DNA of 64,000 bases. It comes from Bacteroidota bacterium. GTDB lineage: Bacteria > Bacteroidota > Bacteroidia > Chitinophagales > Chitinophagaceae. Positions 9,092 to 16,789 of the stretch are shown here, in pieces. The stretch is taken from contig JACPEA010000002.1 in assembly GCA_016183765.1 (NCBI GenBank), positions 237,832-301,831 of the forward strand, in the 5' to 3' direction. The position numbers were made by a program, and so were the translations under genes. Position 1 is the stretch's first letter; each line of letters begins with the position of its first letter. Below the pieces are notes generated by a model. That model was not told the DNA's origin and did not search any database. It saw only the letters and a list, made by a program, of their open reading frames with translations.

Positions 9092-9436
9092 CTAAAAATA
9101 GAGTATTAACGCCTGAGCAGTAGTACCATCACTTAAATCAATTTGATGAATATTGTAATATTTTAGGAAAAGTAAATTATACGTGGAAAGCAAACCATAG
9201 TTCACTTGAATAAATCCATTCGAAAATGTCCATTGAGTACCTGTCTCCGGCCTGAAAAAATTTGGAAAAACATCGTTGTATTTAACGGGATAGACTCTTT
9301 TCAACTGCCTTTCAGAAATCACTCTCTGCAGTTCTGAAGTAATTTGGTCTCCGCTTGTTTTCGAATCCAATGTTTTAGTGCAGGAAGAAGATATCGCCAA
9401 TAACACTATGCATAATAATCTCAGCATGTTTTTCAT
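9092..9436 (-). CDS. Small putative lipoprotein
   Basis: A 114-aa protein with a lipoprotein signal peptide: MLRLLCIVLLAISSSC, cysteine about residue 19, followed by TKTLDSKTSG, so it is likely anchored in the outer or inner membrane. The body is short, with YPVKYNDVFPNFF and TQWTFSNGFIQVNYG segments and no recognisable domain. The gene is visibly more AT-rich than its neighbours and is divergent from the next small exported gene, with only 37 bp between them. I do not recognise a family. Confidence 0.65.
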   Translation of the reverse strand: MKNMLRLLCIVLLAISSSCTKTLDSKTSGDQITSELQRVISERQLKRVYPVKYNDVFPNFFRPETGTQWTFSNGFIQVNYGLLSTYNLLFLKYYNIHQIDLSDGTTAQALILYF

Positions 9437-9473
9437 AGTATATTTTTTCTAAATTTAATCAAAATATTCATTT

Positions 9474-10028
9474 ATGAAACTGTTTCTGGTAACAGCGCTA
9501 CTATTCATCCAAAGTGAACTTGGCGCCCAAAATATCATTCCAATACATAATGGAACATACGGGTATCACGAGGTTATAAAAGCCGACTCCATCAGTACAA
9601 AAGATGCTTTATTTTCAAAAGCACAACTATATATAAAGAGAACCAACAGCCTACCTGAGGAAATCGTATTATCAGAAGATAAGGATCTAGGAAGGATAAT
9701 CAGCAAGGGATTGCTAACTATCCAGGACAATTATAACAATCTGGACTATTCCATTTTATACAGATGGGAAGTATACTATACAAAGGAAATATTCGTCCAG
9801 AATGGACAATACGAAATCACTTTATCTAATTTCGCAATCAAACAGTTCTCAAAATCAAGTACTCAAAATAATTATTTGCAATCTAATTTAGATCTAGACC
9901 AGGCCATTCAGGCAAGCCAAAAAGGTTCGGCAAAGAAATTATATTCCCGATTTCTAACAAAACTATCATCTACACTACTCAATGAGATGAAATCTATGCG
10001 ATCCGGGATTAGTATAACAAATGAATGA
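9474..10028 (+). CDS. Exported DUF4468-like protein
   Basis: A 184-aa protein with a signal peptide (LFLVTALLFIQSELGAQN). The body matches the DUF4468 type common in Bacteroidota: an N-terminal KADSISTKDALFSKAQLYIK segment, then alternating strands with YNNLDYSILYRWEVYYTKEIFVQNGQYEITLSNFAIKQ. Function is not known for this family. Codon use is AT-rich like the adjacent lipoprotein gene and unlike the thiolase and GNAT genes outside. It ends 123 bp before the GNAT gene, with AT-rich repeats in the gap. Confidence 0.7.
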   Translation: MKLFLVTALLFIQSELGAQNIIPIHNGTYGYHEVIKADSISTKDALFSKAQLYIKRTNSLPEEIVLSEDKDLGRIISKGLLTIQDNYNNLDYSILYRWEVYYTKEIFVQNGQYEITLSNFAIKQFSKSSTQNNYLQSNLDLDQAIQASQKGSAKKLYSRFLTKLSSTLLNEMKSMRSGISITNE

Positions 10029-10108
10029 TCAAACCCTTTGGCAGAGCTGATTTTAAGAAAGACGGGACAAAAGATGGTGTGAAGTTGTCTAAGTAATTAG
10101 CCGTTAAT

Positions 10109-10119
10109 AATTACTAATT
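10109..10119. repeat. AT-rich repeat flanking the low-GC patch (right)
   Basis: AATTACTAATT is the exact reverse complement of the 11-mer at 8995-9005. The two copies bracket about 1.1 kb of AT-rich DNA with two small exported genes. No transposase or integrase is present between them. Confidence 0.4.
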
Positions 10120-10150
10120 AATATTCTGTTTTCCGCAGTAATTTTTTTGT

Positions 10151-10666
10151 ATGATCCAGATCAAATCATTTGAGCCGTCAGACGCAGAACTGATCGCAGG
10201 CATCAGCCGGGAAACTTTTTACGACACGTTTGCCGTTCACAATACCCGGTCAGATATGGATAAGTTCCTTGCTGAACAGTTCAACAAGGAACAACTGATG
10301 AAAGAAGTTTCGGAACCGGGGAATCTATTTTTCCTGGCCTATGCAGATGAGGTTCCTGCCGGTTATCTTTTTCTCAAAGACCGTTCACATCATTTGCTCG
10401 CTTCTTCCGCAGCGGTAGAAATTTCCCGGTTGTATGTACGGAAACCTTTTATTGGCCAAGGGGTGGGAAAACTGCTGATGCAGCAGGCGATCGGTCATGC
10501 CGGCCATTTACAGAAAGATACGGTCTGGCTCGGCGTATGGGAGCACAACCATCCGGCAATAAGGTTCTACACTTCTTTCGGTTACCAGAAATTCGGAGAA
10601 CACGATTTTATCCTGGGAGATGATGTGCAGCGCGACTGGCTGATGCAGCGGCCGGTGAACTTATAA
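10151..10666 (+). CDS. GNAT-family N-acetyltransferase
   Basis: A 171-aa GNAT enzyme transferring an acetyl group from acetyl-CoA to an amine. Seen are the N-terminal strand and first helices (MIQIKSFEPSDAELIAGISRETFYDTFA), the strand VEISRLYVRKPFIGQGVGKLLMQQA with the pyrophosphate-binding Q/RxxGxG/A motif, and the closing TVWLGVWEHNHPAIRFYTSFGYQKFGEHDF typical of YjgM/PaiA-like members. PaiA-type enzymes act on polyamines, which is only a possibility here. The gene overlaps the end of the opposing cytochrome gene by 6 bp. Confidence 0.88.
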   Translation: MIQIKSFEPSDAELIAGISRETFYDTFAVHNTRSDMDKFLAEQFNKEQLMKEVSEPGNLFFLAYADEVPAGYLFLKDRSHHLLASSAAVEISRLYVRKPFIGQGVGKLLMQQAIGHAGHLQKDTVWLGVWEHNHPAIRFYTSFGYQKFGEHDFILGDDVQRDWLMQRPVNL

Positions 10667-11620
10667 GCCGGTGGGCATGACTTTCCAGGGACCGAATTTG
10701 TGCTGTTGTTCACTGATACTATCCGCATAAGGACCAAAGGGATGATCGAAGGGTTTGGTGCTGATATCGGGCCAGTCGTTACGGGTATCTTTTACGGGCC
10801 TGGGTTGCGAGTTCACAAAAGCCGCCACATCCCATGCCTGTTCATCGGTTAACAGGGGCTGGTGATAGTTACATGGATGCGGCATATTATTCTTCACAAA
10901 TCCCGCAAACCTCGACAACCGGAATAAACCCGCTCCCGTATTATAACTGTTCGGCCCCCATAATGGCGGATATTCATAACCTGCCTGTTTGTTGTTCAAC
11001 TGTCCTTCTCCATTGCTGCCATGACAGCGTTGACAGGTGGTAATATACACCACAGACCCTTTTGCCGGATCGGCTGCCCTTGCCAGGAATGGAACTTGCA
11101 TAATGCCAGCCCCCTTTGGACTGGTACCCTTGGGCACATCCTTGCCCAGCCATTGCAGGTAGGCAACAAAAGCCCGTATTTCCCGGCTGCTGCTGTCGAG
11201 AGGCTGTCCGTTCAGACTTCTTTCTATACAATCGTTCACCCTTTTCTCGATGCTTTCTATCTGTCCCGACCTGTCGCGGTATTTGGGATAATTGGCAGCT
11301 ACGGCGCCATAATTGTTGCCCCAGGGTTTGGTGCCTGCATCCAGGTGACAGTTCTGGCAGTTCATGCCATTGCTGATCTGTGTTACACTGCCCTTCGGTC
11401 CCAGGTACTGTGCCGTATTCACGATCAGTTCCCTTCCATAGCGGATGAGAGAATCTTCCGCATCTACCGGTAACTGGTTGGCACCGGCGCCGGTCCAGCA
11501 ATCTGCTTTTCTGGTCATCCTTGTGGCTGGATCAGGTTGGGGCGTCTTCCACCATACGGCCATCATCACAGCTGTGACTATGACTGTAAGAAGCAAGAAC
11601 CATTTATAACGCTGCAACAT
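10661..11620 (-). CDS. TsdA-like dihaem cytochrome c (thiosulfate dehydrogenase family)
   Basis: A 319-aa exported dihaem c-type cytochrome with an N-terminal membrane anchor or signal (FLLLTVIVTAVMMAVWW). The haem sites are CQNCH (about residue 85) and CQRCH (about residue 197). The first domain follows TsdA closely: NCQNCHLDAGTKPW, then a RVNDCIERSLNG segment whose Cys is the expected axial ligand of haem 1. KNNMPHP in the second domain matches the TsdA Met-ligand region. TsdA oxidises thiosulfate to tetrathionate or does the reverse. The two upstream YeeE/YedE genes end 1 bp away, which supports a sulfur role. The substrate direction is inference. Confidence 0.82.
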   Translation of the reverse strand: MLQRYKWFLLLTVIVTAVMMAVWWKTPQPDPATRMTRKADCWTGAGANQLPVDAEDSLIRYGRELIVNTAQYLGPKGSVTQISNGMNCQNCHLDAGTKPWGNNYGAVAANYPKYRDRSGQIESIEKRVNDCIERSLNGQPLDSSSREIRAFVAYLQWLGKDVPKGTSPKGAGIMQVPFLARAADPAKGSVVYITTCQRCHGSNGEGQLNNKQAGYEYPPLWGPNSYNTGAGLFRLSRFAGFVKNNMPHPCNYHQPLLTDEQAWDVAAFVNSQPRPVKDTRNDWPDISTKPFDHPFGPYADSISEQQHKFGPWKVMPTGL

Positions 11621-11621
11621 C

Positions 11622-12125
11622 TTAATGGGGCAATTTTTCTCTCACCAATCCATACACCCAGGTTCCGGCGATGGCGCTGAACAGTGTGGCCACCACCACT
11701 GTAGCACCTGTTCCGATCTGTGCGAACAGTGGGCCAGGACAAGCTCCCGTCATTGCCCAGCCAAATCCGAACATGAGTCCGCCGATGATCTGGCCTTTGT
11801 TAAAAGGGCGGTCATGCAGGTCGATCTTTTCACCGTAAATGGTTCTGATATCAAATTTCTTGATGATATAAACAGAGAATGCGCCAACGGCCACCGCAGA
11901 ACCGATCACACCGAACATATGAAAACTTTGCAGGCGGAACATTTCCTGTATCCGGAACCAGGAGATCACTTCGGCTTTGGTGAGGATGATGCCGAACAGC
12001 AATCCGGTGGCCAGGTATTTGAGGTTAAACCACCAGGGATGTACCAGTTCACTGCTGTTCACACAGACCGCATCGAGTGAACGGGTTTCAAAATCGGTAT
12101 TGGTCTCATGTATCGGGTTACTCAT
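11622..12125 (-). CDS. YeeE/YedE-type transporter half (DUF6691)
   Basis: A 167-aa integral membrane protein of the DUF6691 half of the YeeE/YedE sulfur-transport family. Four hydrophobic segments are visible (LKYLATGLLFGIIL, FHMFGVIGSAVAVGAF, IIGGLMFGFGWAMTGA, VVVATLFSAIAGTWVY). The conserved cysteine lies in MTGACPGPLFAQIG. Known members move thiosulfate or sulfur-containing ions inward. Its start overlaps the stop of the other half by 4 bp (ATGA), so the two should be translationally coupled and form one transporter. Confidence 0.88.
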   Translation of the reverse strand: MSNPIHETNTDFETRSLDAVCVNSSELVHPWWFNLKYLATGLLFGIILTKAEVISWFRIQEMFRLQSFHMFGVIGSAVAVGAFSVYIIKKFDIRTIYGEKIDLHDRPFNKGQIIGGLMFGFGWAMTGACPGPLFAQIGTGATVVVATLFSAIAGTWVYGLVREKLPH

Positions 12126-12733
12126 AATTGCAGGATAAAGGGTAAAATAAGATTGGCCATGATAAAACCTCCGGTCATGAAACAGATCGTTGCCACCAGG
12201 GATCCCAACTGCAGGTTGCTCAGTCCCATAATGGAATGACCGGATGTACAGCCACCCGCATACCTCGTTCCAAAACCCACCAGGAAACCACCCACGATCA
12301 TCAGGATGAAACCTTTGAGGGTTGCCAGTGCGGGCCAGTTAAAAAGTTCCATCGGCATCAGGTTGCTGTGGTCGGTGATGCCATATCCCTGTAATTCGGT
12401 CAGCAGTTTTTCATGCACCACGATTGGTTCAGGATTACCCAGGAAAGTAGCGGCCAGGAAACCGCCTCCCAGTACGCCGGTCACGAAGAACAGGTTCCAG
12501 CTTTCTTTTTTCCAGTCGTAATGGAAGAAAGGGATTTTTGCCGGTAAACAGGCTGCACAAAAATGTCTGAGTGACGAGGAAATCCCCAGTGTTTTATTAC
12601 CGATGAGTAACAGGAAAGGTACCATCAGTCCGATCAGGGGGCCTGCCACATACCAGGGCCAGGGCTTTTGTAACCATTCGGGCATAAAGACTATTTGTAA
12701 ATGAGGGTGATTGCGAAGCTGTAATTTATGCAA
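12122..12733 (-). CDS. YeeE/YedE family thiosulfate-type transporter half
   Basis: A 203-aa membrane protein and the first gene of the minus-strand sulfur operon. The family signature is TRYAGGCTSGHSIMGLSNLQ with its conserved Cys; other segments are the PWYVAGPLIGLMVPFLLLIG and FVTGVLGGGFLAATFLG helices. A second pair of cysteines (HFCAACLPAK) faces the region after the first helix. Together with the DUF6691 protein it should make the complete pore that passes thiosulfate by cysteine relay. About 70 bp upstream is a near-perfect dyad that could be the operator. Confidence 0.88.
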   Translation of the reverse strand: MHKLQLRNHPHLQIVFMPEWLQKPWPWYVAGPLIGLMVPFLLLIGNKTLGISSSLRHFCAACLPAKIPFFHYDWKKESWNLFFVTGVLGGGFLAATFLGNPEPIVVHEKLLTELQGYGITDHSNLMPMELFNWPALATLKGFILMIVGGFLVGFGTRYAGGCTSGHSIMGLSNLQLGSLVATICFMTGGFIMANLILPFILQL

Positions 12734-13061
12734 AAAATTCCGGGTGGCCTTGTATCGTTACTGAACCTGCAGGGCAACGCATCTGATTTTTTTTGGAGCA
12801 GTCGCTCGGCTCCGCCGAGTGACGCCTATTCCCGGGCTTCCAGCCGAAAAGTCTCGAAGCTACCATAACAGTTACCTACAGGACAAACACATCTACATTA
12901 TTTCTGCATTCTGAAAGGCATACCCAGTGAAAATCTGAAAAAAATCTTTTACCGTATGGAAAGCAGGATTCATTTCAATCAATCATCTATGGTTAAATAG
13001 CAAAAAATGTTCGGGAAGTTCAGACGCGCTTGCCCTGACTGCTACTGTGCGCAGAAACCTG
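12734..13061. other. Intergenic region upstream of the sulfur operon
   Basis: This 328-bp gap has no convincing gene. It holds the dyad at 12801-12823. The rest is mixed sequence with several short Met/Lys-poor reading frames that look random. A promoter for the minus-strand YeeE gene is expected here, but I see no clear TAnnTTTG on that strand. Confidence 0.5.
12801..12823. promoter_or_regulatory. Inverted repeat upstream of YeeE/YedE operon
   Basis: GTCGCTCGGC and GCCGAGTGAC face each other around a TCC loop, with 9 of 10 positions paired. The dyad is about 70 bp upstream of the first sulfur-transport gene. It lacks a T-run on the minus strand, so it is not a normal terminator. It could be an operator for a sulfur-responsive repressor, or a GC-rich repetitive palindrome (REP-like). 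Confidence 0.4.
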
Positions 13062-13856
13062 TTATTTCAGTACAAGTTCATGCAGGAAGATATAGATCCC
13101 CATGACCAGTACGAACCAGCCGAACCATTTTTTCAGTTTTTCACCCGGAAGGTCCTGGCCCAGTCTGCGCCCGATAAAAGTGCCGGTGATGGCAATGGCG
13201 GTAATGGGTAAGAGTAACCGCCAGTCGAATACCTGGTGAAACAGATCGCCGGCAAAACCGAATAAGGAATTCATGGCGATGATCAGCAGGGAAGTGCCGA
13301 TGGCTTCTTTCATGGACAGATGGAAAGAGAAGATCAGAACCGGTATGATGATAAAACCACCGCCCGCGCCCAGTAAGCCCGTCAGTATACCCACCTGCAC
13401 ACCTTTGATCAGTGCTTTGGGCAGATGAATGGGCTGGTTCTTTTCTTCATCCGACAGTACCGGTTGTTTCCGGATCATGTTCAAAGCGGCAATGATCATG
13501 ATCACCGCGAACAGCAACATGGTGGCCAGGGATTTGGTGAGGGTGATGAAACCCATATCCAGCAGGTGTTCGGGAATCACCGGTATCAGGAATTTCCGGA
13601 TCAGTACCACTGTCAGGATGGATGTGATACCGAAATAAAAAGCGGCCCGGGTATTGATATTTCCCCTGCGATAATTCTTATAGGCGCCGGCCAGGCTGCT
13701 GCAGCCTACAATGAACAGCGAATATCCGGTAGCAAGGGTGGGCGGGATCTGGAACAGGTAAACCAGTACGGGAATCGTAAGAATAGAACCACCACCACCA
13801 ATCAATCCAAGAGACAGGCCTATCAGCAAAGCGGCCAGGTAGCCTGCAATTTCCAT
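13062..13856 (-). CDS. TauE/SafE (DUF81) family permease
   Basis: An approximately 264-aa polytopic membrane protein of the sulfite exporter TauE/SafE family. Typical features are two related halves, each starting with a Gly-rich helix: LAALLIGLSLGLIGGGGSILTIPVLVY and VGILTGLLGAGGGFIIIPVLI. About eight membrane segments can be counted. The ATG at 13856 (MEIAGYL) is preferred over the listed 13901 because the extra 15 residues are polar and not family-like. Members move sulfite, sulfoacetate or other sulfur or organic anions, and the neighbours here make a sulfur compound likely. Confidence 0.87.
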   Translation of the reverse strand: MEIAGYLAALLIGLSLGLIGGGGSILTIPVLVYLFQIPPTLATGYSLFIVGCSSLAGAYKNYRRGNINTRAAFYFGITSILTVVLIRKFLIPVIPEHLLDMGFITLTKSLATMLLFAVIMIIAALNMIRKQPVLSDEEKNQPIHLPKALIKGVQVGILTGLLGAGGGFIIIPVLIFSFHLSMKEAIGTSLLIIAMNSLFGFAGDLFHQVFDWRLLLPITAIAITGTFIGRRLGQDLPGEKLKKWFGWFVLVMGIYIFLHELVLK

Positions 13857-13930
13857 GTACTTGTTATTAAGCAGCAAAGATGCTGAATATTCATCCAGCA
13901 ACGGTGGATGAAAGAAAATTTATTGAGTGG

Positions 13931-14263
13931 TTATGCAGTGACCTGTTCCGCCAGTTCATCCATGGTAATGGCCATATGACTTTCATCGTACAAACATTCC
14001 CCATTCCGGATCACCAATGCCTGCGGCGATTCGTGGTGTACGTGAAACAGTTCAGCGACCTGGTTCGAAAGCGACCGGTATGCCAACAGGTCCAGGTAAT
14101 AGAAATCCGTATTGGCAGGTGCTTCAGACCGCTCCAGGCGGTTCAACACCATACTGCTGGTACTACAACGGGTACTGTGTTTGAAAATGACCTGTGGGGT
14201 AGTAAACGATTTTTCCTTGATCAGCTGTAGCTGGTCTTCTGAGGTTAGCGGGATCCAGTTCAT
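13931..14263 (-). CDS. ytxJ: Bacillithiol system redox-active protein YtxJ
   Basis: A 110-aa thioredoxin-fold monothiol protein of the YtxJ (DUF2847) family, proposed to act as a bacilliredoxin that removes bacillithiol from proteins. The active-site segment is IFKHSTRCSTSSM with a single key Cys. YYLDLLAYRSLSNQVAELFHVHHESPQALVIRNGE completes the fold with the cis-Pro loop. Its location upstream of the TauE/SafE gene on the same strand (74 bp from the preferred TauE start) suggests a link between low-molecular-weight thiol chemistry and the sulfur transport genes. Confidence 0.88.
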   Translation of the reverse strand: MNWIPLTSEDQLQLIKEKSFTTPQVIFKHSTRCSTSSMVLNRLERSEAPANTDFYYLDLLAYRSLSNQVAELFHVHHESPQALVIRNGECLYDESHMAITMDELAEQVTA

Positions 14264-14309
14264 GTAATTGCTTTCGGGTATAACAACAAAGGGGTATCAA
14301 ATGTTCAGC

Positions 14310-14429
14310 CTACCATTGCCTGAAATACTTGGGATTGGTTGTTGGACAACCTTTGCGGCTGGGTGCGCAGGAGCTGAAGATGACCGCAGCCACTAAAAAG
14401 GTGAGACAGACAAGTACAATCTTTTTCAT
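14310..14429 (-). CDS. 39-aa lipoprotein, missed by the ORF track
   Basis: I translated this by hand on the minus strand: ATG at 14429, TAG at 14310-14312. It reads MKKIVLVCLTFLVAAVIFSS then CAPSRKGCPTTNPKYFRQW. That is a complete lipoprotein signal peptide with an IFSSC lipobox and a mature peptide of only 19 residues, with a second Cys and aromatic end. Very short lipoproteins with a basic-GCP-Thr/Asn-Pro tail are a pattern I associate with Bacteroidota, from memory and without a family name. It is 46 bp upstream of ytxJ and may share its transcript. Confidence 0.7.
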   Translation of the reverse strand: MKKIVLVCLTFLVAAVIFSSCAPSRKGCPTTNPKYFRQW

Positions 14430-14557
14430 GCTTGGTATTTAAATAAGAGTTTAGGCTGTATTTTGCAATCAGGTCAAAGATAAACTTTCAGATGTAAACG
14501 TTGCTTATATCGCGTTCTCATTTTGTTAATTTACCAACCGGAACTAAATAATAACGT

Positions 14558-15916
14558 ATGCGGGTTCATTTTATTTCAATAGGGGGTAGCGTCATGCACC
14601 AATTGGCCATTGCTTTACACAGAAAAGGCTACCAGGTAACAGGAACAGACGATGAGATCTTCGAGCCTGCAAAGGGTAACTTGGCCGCAGAGGGTTTGTT
14701 GCCTGCACTGGTTGGCTGGCAACCTGCATTGATTACCAAGGATATAGATGCGGTGATCCTGGGCATGCATGCCAAAAGTGACAATCCGGAACTGGCCCGG
14801 GCACAGGAACTCGGACTGAAGATCTATTCCTTCCCCGAATATATTTACCACGAAAGCCGCCGGAAAAAGCGCGTGGTAGTGGGAGGCAGCCATGGCAAAA
14901 CCACCACCACCAGCATGATCATGCACGTACTGAAGCAGCTGGGGCAGGATTTTGACTACCTGGTAGGGGCCAGGCTGAAAGGCTTCGACCAGTCGGTCAG
15001 CATTACCGATGCACCGGTCATCGTTTGCGAGGGAGACGAATATCCCGCCAGCACCCTGGAAAAAAAGCCCAAGTTCCATTTCCTGTATCCACATGTGGCC
15101 ATCCTCACGGGTATTGCCTGGGACCATATCAATGTATTTCCCACTTTTGAATTTTACCTGGAGCAGTTCGTGATCTTTATCCGCAAGATCGAGGAAGGCG
15201 GTCTGCTCATCTACAACGAATCCGATCCCGTATTGCGGAAACTGGTGGAAGAGAACCGCAGGGAAGATATCCGTTACCAGCCTTACGCGGTTCCGGAACA
15301 TACTATTGTCAAGGGGCAGACATCCGTTACCATAGAAGCTGTTACCGGTACCCTGAAAGTATTTGGTGACCATAACCTCATGAACTTGGCCGCTGCTTAT
15401 TACGCCTGCCGGGAACTGGGCATAACGGCTGGTGCCTTTGTACAGGCGATCTCCGGTTTTACCGGTGCCTCCAAACGCCTGGAATTGCTGGCATATAGTC
15501 CCACCACGAATGTGTACCGCGATTTTGCGCATGCACCCAGTAAGGTAAAAGCCACCATCGAAGCGGTTAAACAGCAGTATCCTGACCGCAAACTGGTGGC
15601 TGTGCTGGAACTGCATACTTACAGCAGCCTGAACGAGCAGTTCATGCAGGAGTACCAAGGCGCTATGGACAAGGCCGATGAAGCTGTGGTATTCTATTCA
15701 CAGCATGCACTGGAACTGAAACGTATGCCCCACCTGCCCGCCGAAAAAGTGATCGCCGGTTTTGGCAAAAAAGGCCTGCTGGTGATGACCCATAGGGAAG
15801 AACTGCAGGATTGGCTTCAGAAACAGACATTTGAGAACAGCAACCTTGTTTTAATGAGTAGTGGTAATTATGATGGCATAGATATGCTTACTTTTGCCCG
15901 GCAGATCACCCAATAA
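14558..15916 (+). CDS. mpl: UDP-N-acetylmuramate:L-alanyl-gamma-D-glutamyl-meso-diaminopimelate ligase
   Basis: A 452-aa Mur ligase that reattaches the recycled murein tripeptide to UDP-MurNAc with ATP. The N-terminal Rossmann part starts MRVHFISIGGSVMHQLA, the usual Mpl form of the MurC GIGG motif. The P-loop is GGSHGKTTTTSM. IVCEGDEYPAS and TGIAWDHINVFPT are central-domain Mg/carbamyl-Lys region motifs, and RDFAHAPSKVKATI lies in the C-terminal domain. The FxxY and AHAP variants separate it from MurC. It points to active peptidoglycan recycling with meso-DAP murein. Confidence 0.93.
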   Translation: MRVHFISIGGSVMHQLAIALHRKGYQVTGTDDEIFEPAKGNLAAEGLLPALVGWQPALITKDIDAVILGMHAKSDNPELARAQELGLKIYSFPEYIYHESRRKKRVVVGGSHGKTTTTSMIMHVLKQLGQDFDYLVGARLKGFDQSVSITDAPVIVCEGDEYPASTLEKKPKFHFLYPHVAILTGIAWDHINVFPTFEFYLEQFVIFIRKIEEGGLLIYNESDPVLRKLVEENRREDIRYQPYAVPEHTIVKGQTSVTIEAVTGTLKVFGDHNLMNLAAAYYACRELGITAGAFVQAISGFTGASKRLELLAYSPTTNVYRDFAHAPSKVKATIEAVKQQYPDRKLVAVLELHTYSSLNEQFMQEYQGAMDKADEAVVFYSQHALELKRMPHLPAEKVIAGFGKKGLLVMTHREELQDWLQKQTFENSNLVLMSSGNYDGIDMLTFARQITQ

Positions 15917-15934
15917 AAGAACTGTACCCTGCTA

Positions 15935-16705
15935 ATGAAATTGCAATTAACCCGCCCGATCGCTTTTGTTGATCTGGAAACCACCGGTGTCAACATCAGT
16001 ACCGACCGTATCGTAGAGATCGCGATTGTCAAGATCTTACCCGATGGCAGCCGCCAGGTAAAGCGTAAACTGATCAATCCTGAAATGCCGATCCCACAGG
16101 CATCAAGCGATATACATGGTATTACGGATGAGATGGTGAAAGACGCGCCCACATTCAAACAGGCAGCCAATGAATTGAAACAGTTCATTGAGAGTTGCGA
16201 CCTGGGCGGGTATAACAGCAACCGTTTCGACATTCCCATGCTGATCGAGGAGTTCCTGCGTATCGGGATGGATTTTAATATCGATGGCCGTAAGCTGGTG
16301 GATGTGCAGAAAGTATTTCACATGATGGAACAGCGCACTTTGAGCGCCGCCTATAAGTTCTATTGCCAGAAAAACCTCGACGGCGCCCACAGTGCCGAAG
16401 TGGATGCAGTAGCTACCTGGGAAGTGCTGGAAGCGCAGGTGGAGCGTTATCCCCAGATCGGTAATACCGTGGAAAGTATCGTGAAGTTCACCGGTGAAGA
16501 TGATATCGTTGATTTTGCCCGCAGGTTCATCAAAGACAAGGGCGTGGAAATATTCAATTTCGGAAAACACAAGGGCAAACCCGTGGTGCAGGTGTTGAAG
16601 GAAGAACCCCAGTATTACGACTGGATGATGAAGGGTGACTTTGCCATGAACACCAAGCAGAAACTCACTGAAATACTGAACCGTACCCTGCTTAAGAAAC
16701 CCTGA
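15935..16705 (+). CDS. 3'-5' exonuclease, DnaQ/ExoX-like
   Basis: A 256-aa DEDDh exonuclease. The motifs are all present: FVDLETTGVN (Exo I, D and E), SDIHGITDEMV and GYNSNRFDIPML (Exo II), and HSAEVDAVATWEVL (Exo III, His and Asp). The C-terminal 50 residues (FNFGKHKGKPVVQVLKEEPQYYDWMMKGDF) form the small DUF3820-like module often fused to this enzyme type. It lies 18 bp after mpl. Being separate from any polymerase, it probably trims DNA or RNA ends in repair. Confidence 0.9.
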   Translation: MKLQLTRPIAFVDLETTGVNISTDRIVEIAIVKILPDGSRQVKRKLINPEMPIPQASSDIHGITDEMVKDAPTFKQAANELKQFIESCDLGGYNSNRFDIPMLIEEFLRIGMDFNIDGRKLVDVQKVFHMMEQRTLSAAYKFYCQKNLDGAHSAEVDAVATWEVLEAQVERYPQIGNTVESIVKFTGEDDIVDFARRFIKDKGVEIFNFGKHKGKPVVQVLKEEPQYYDWMMKGDFAMNTKQKLTEILNRTLLKKP

Positions 16706-16789
16706 TAAAAAATAGCAATTTCTTATAATATTTTTCTTACCTGAAAACGATCTTAATTGTAATTTAGCCTTTCACCCATACCCCCCTAC

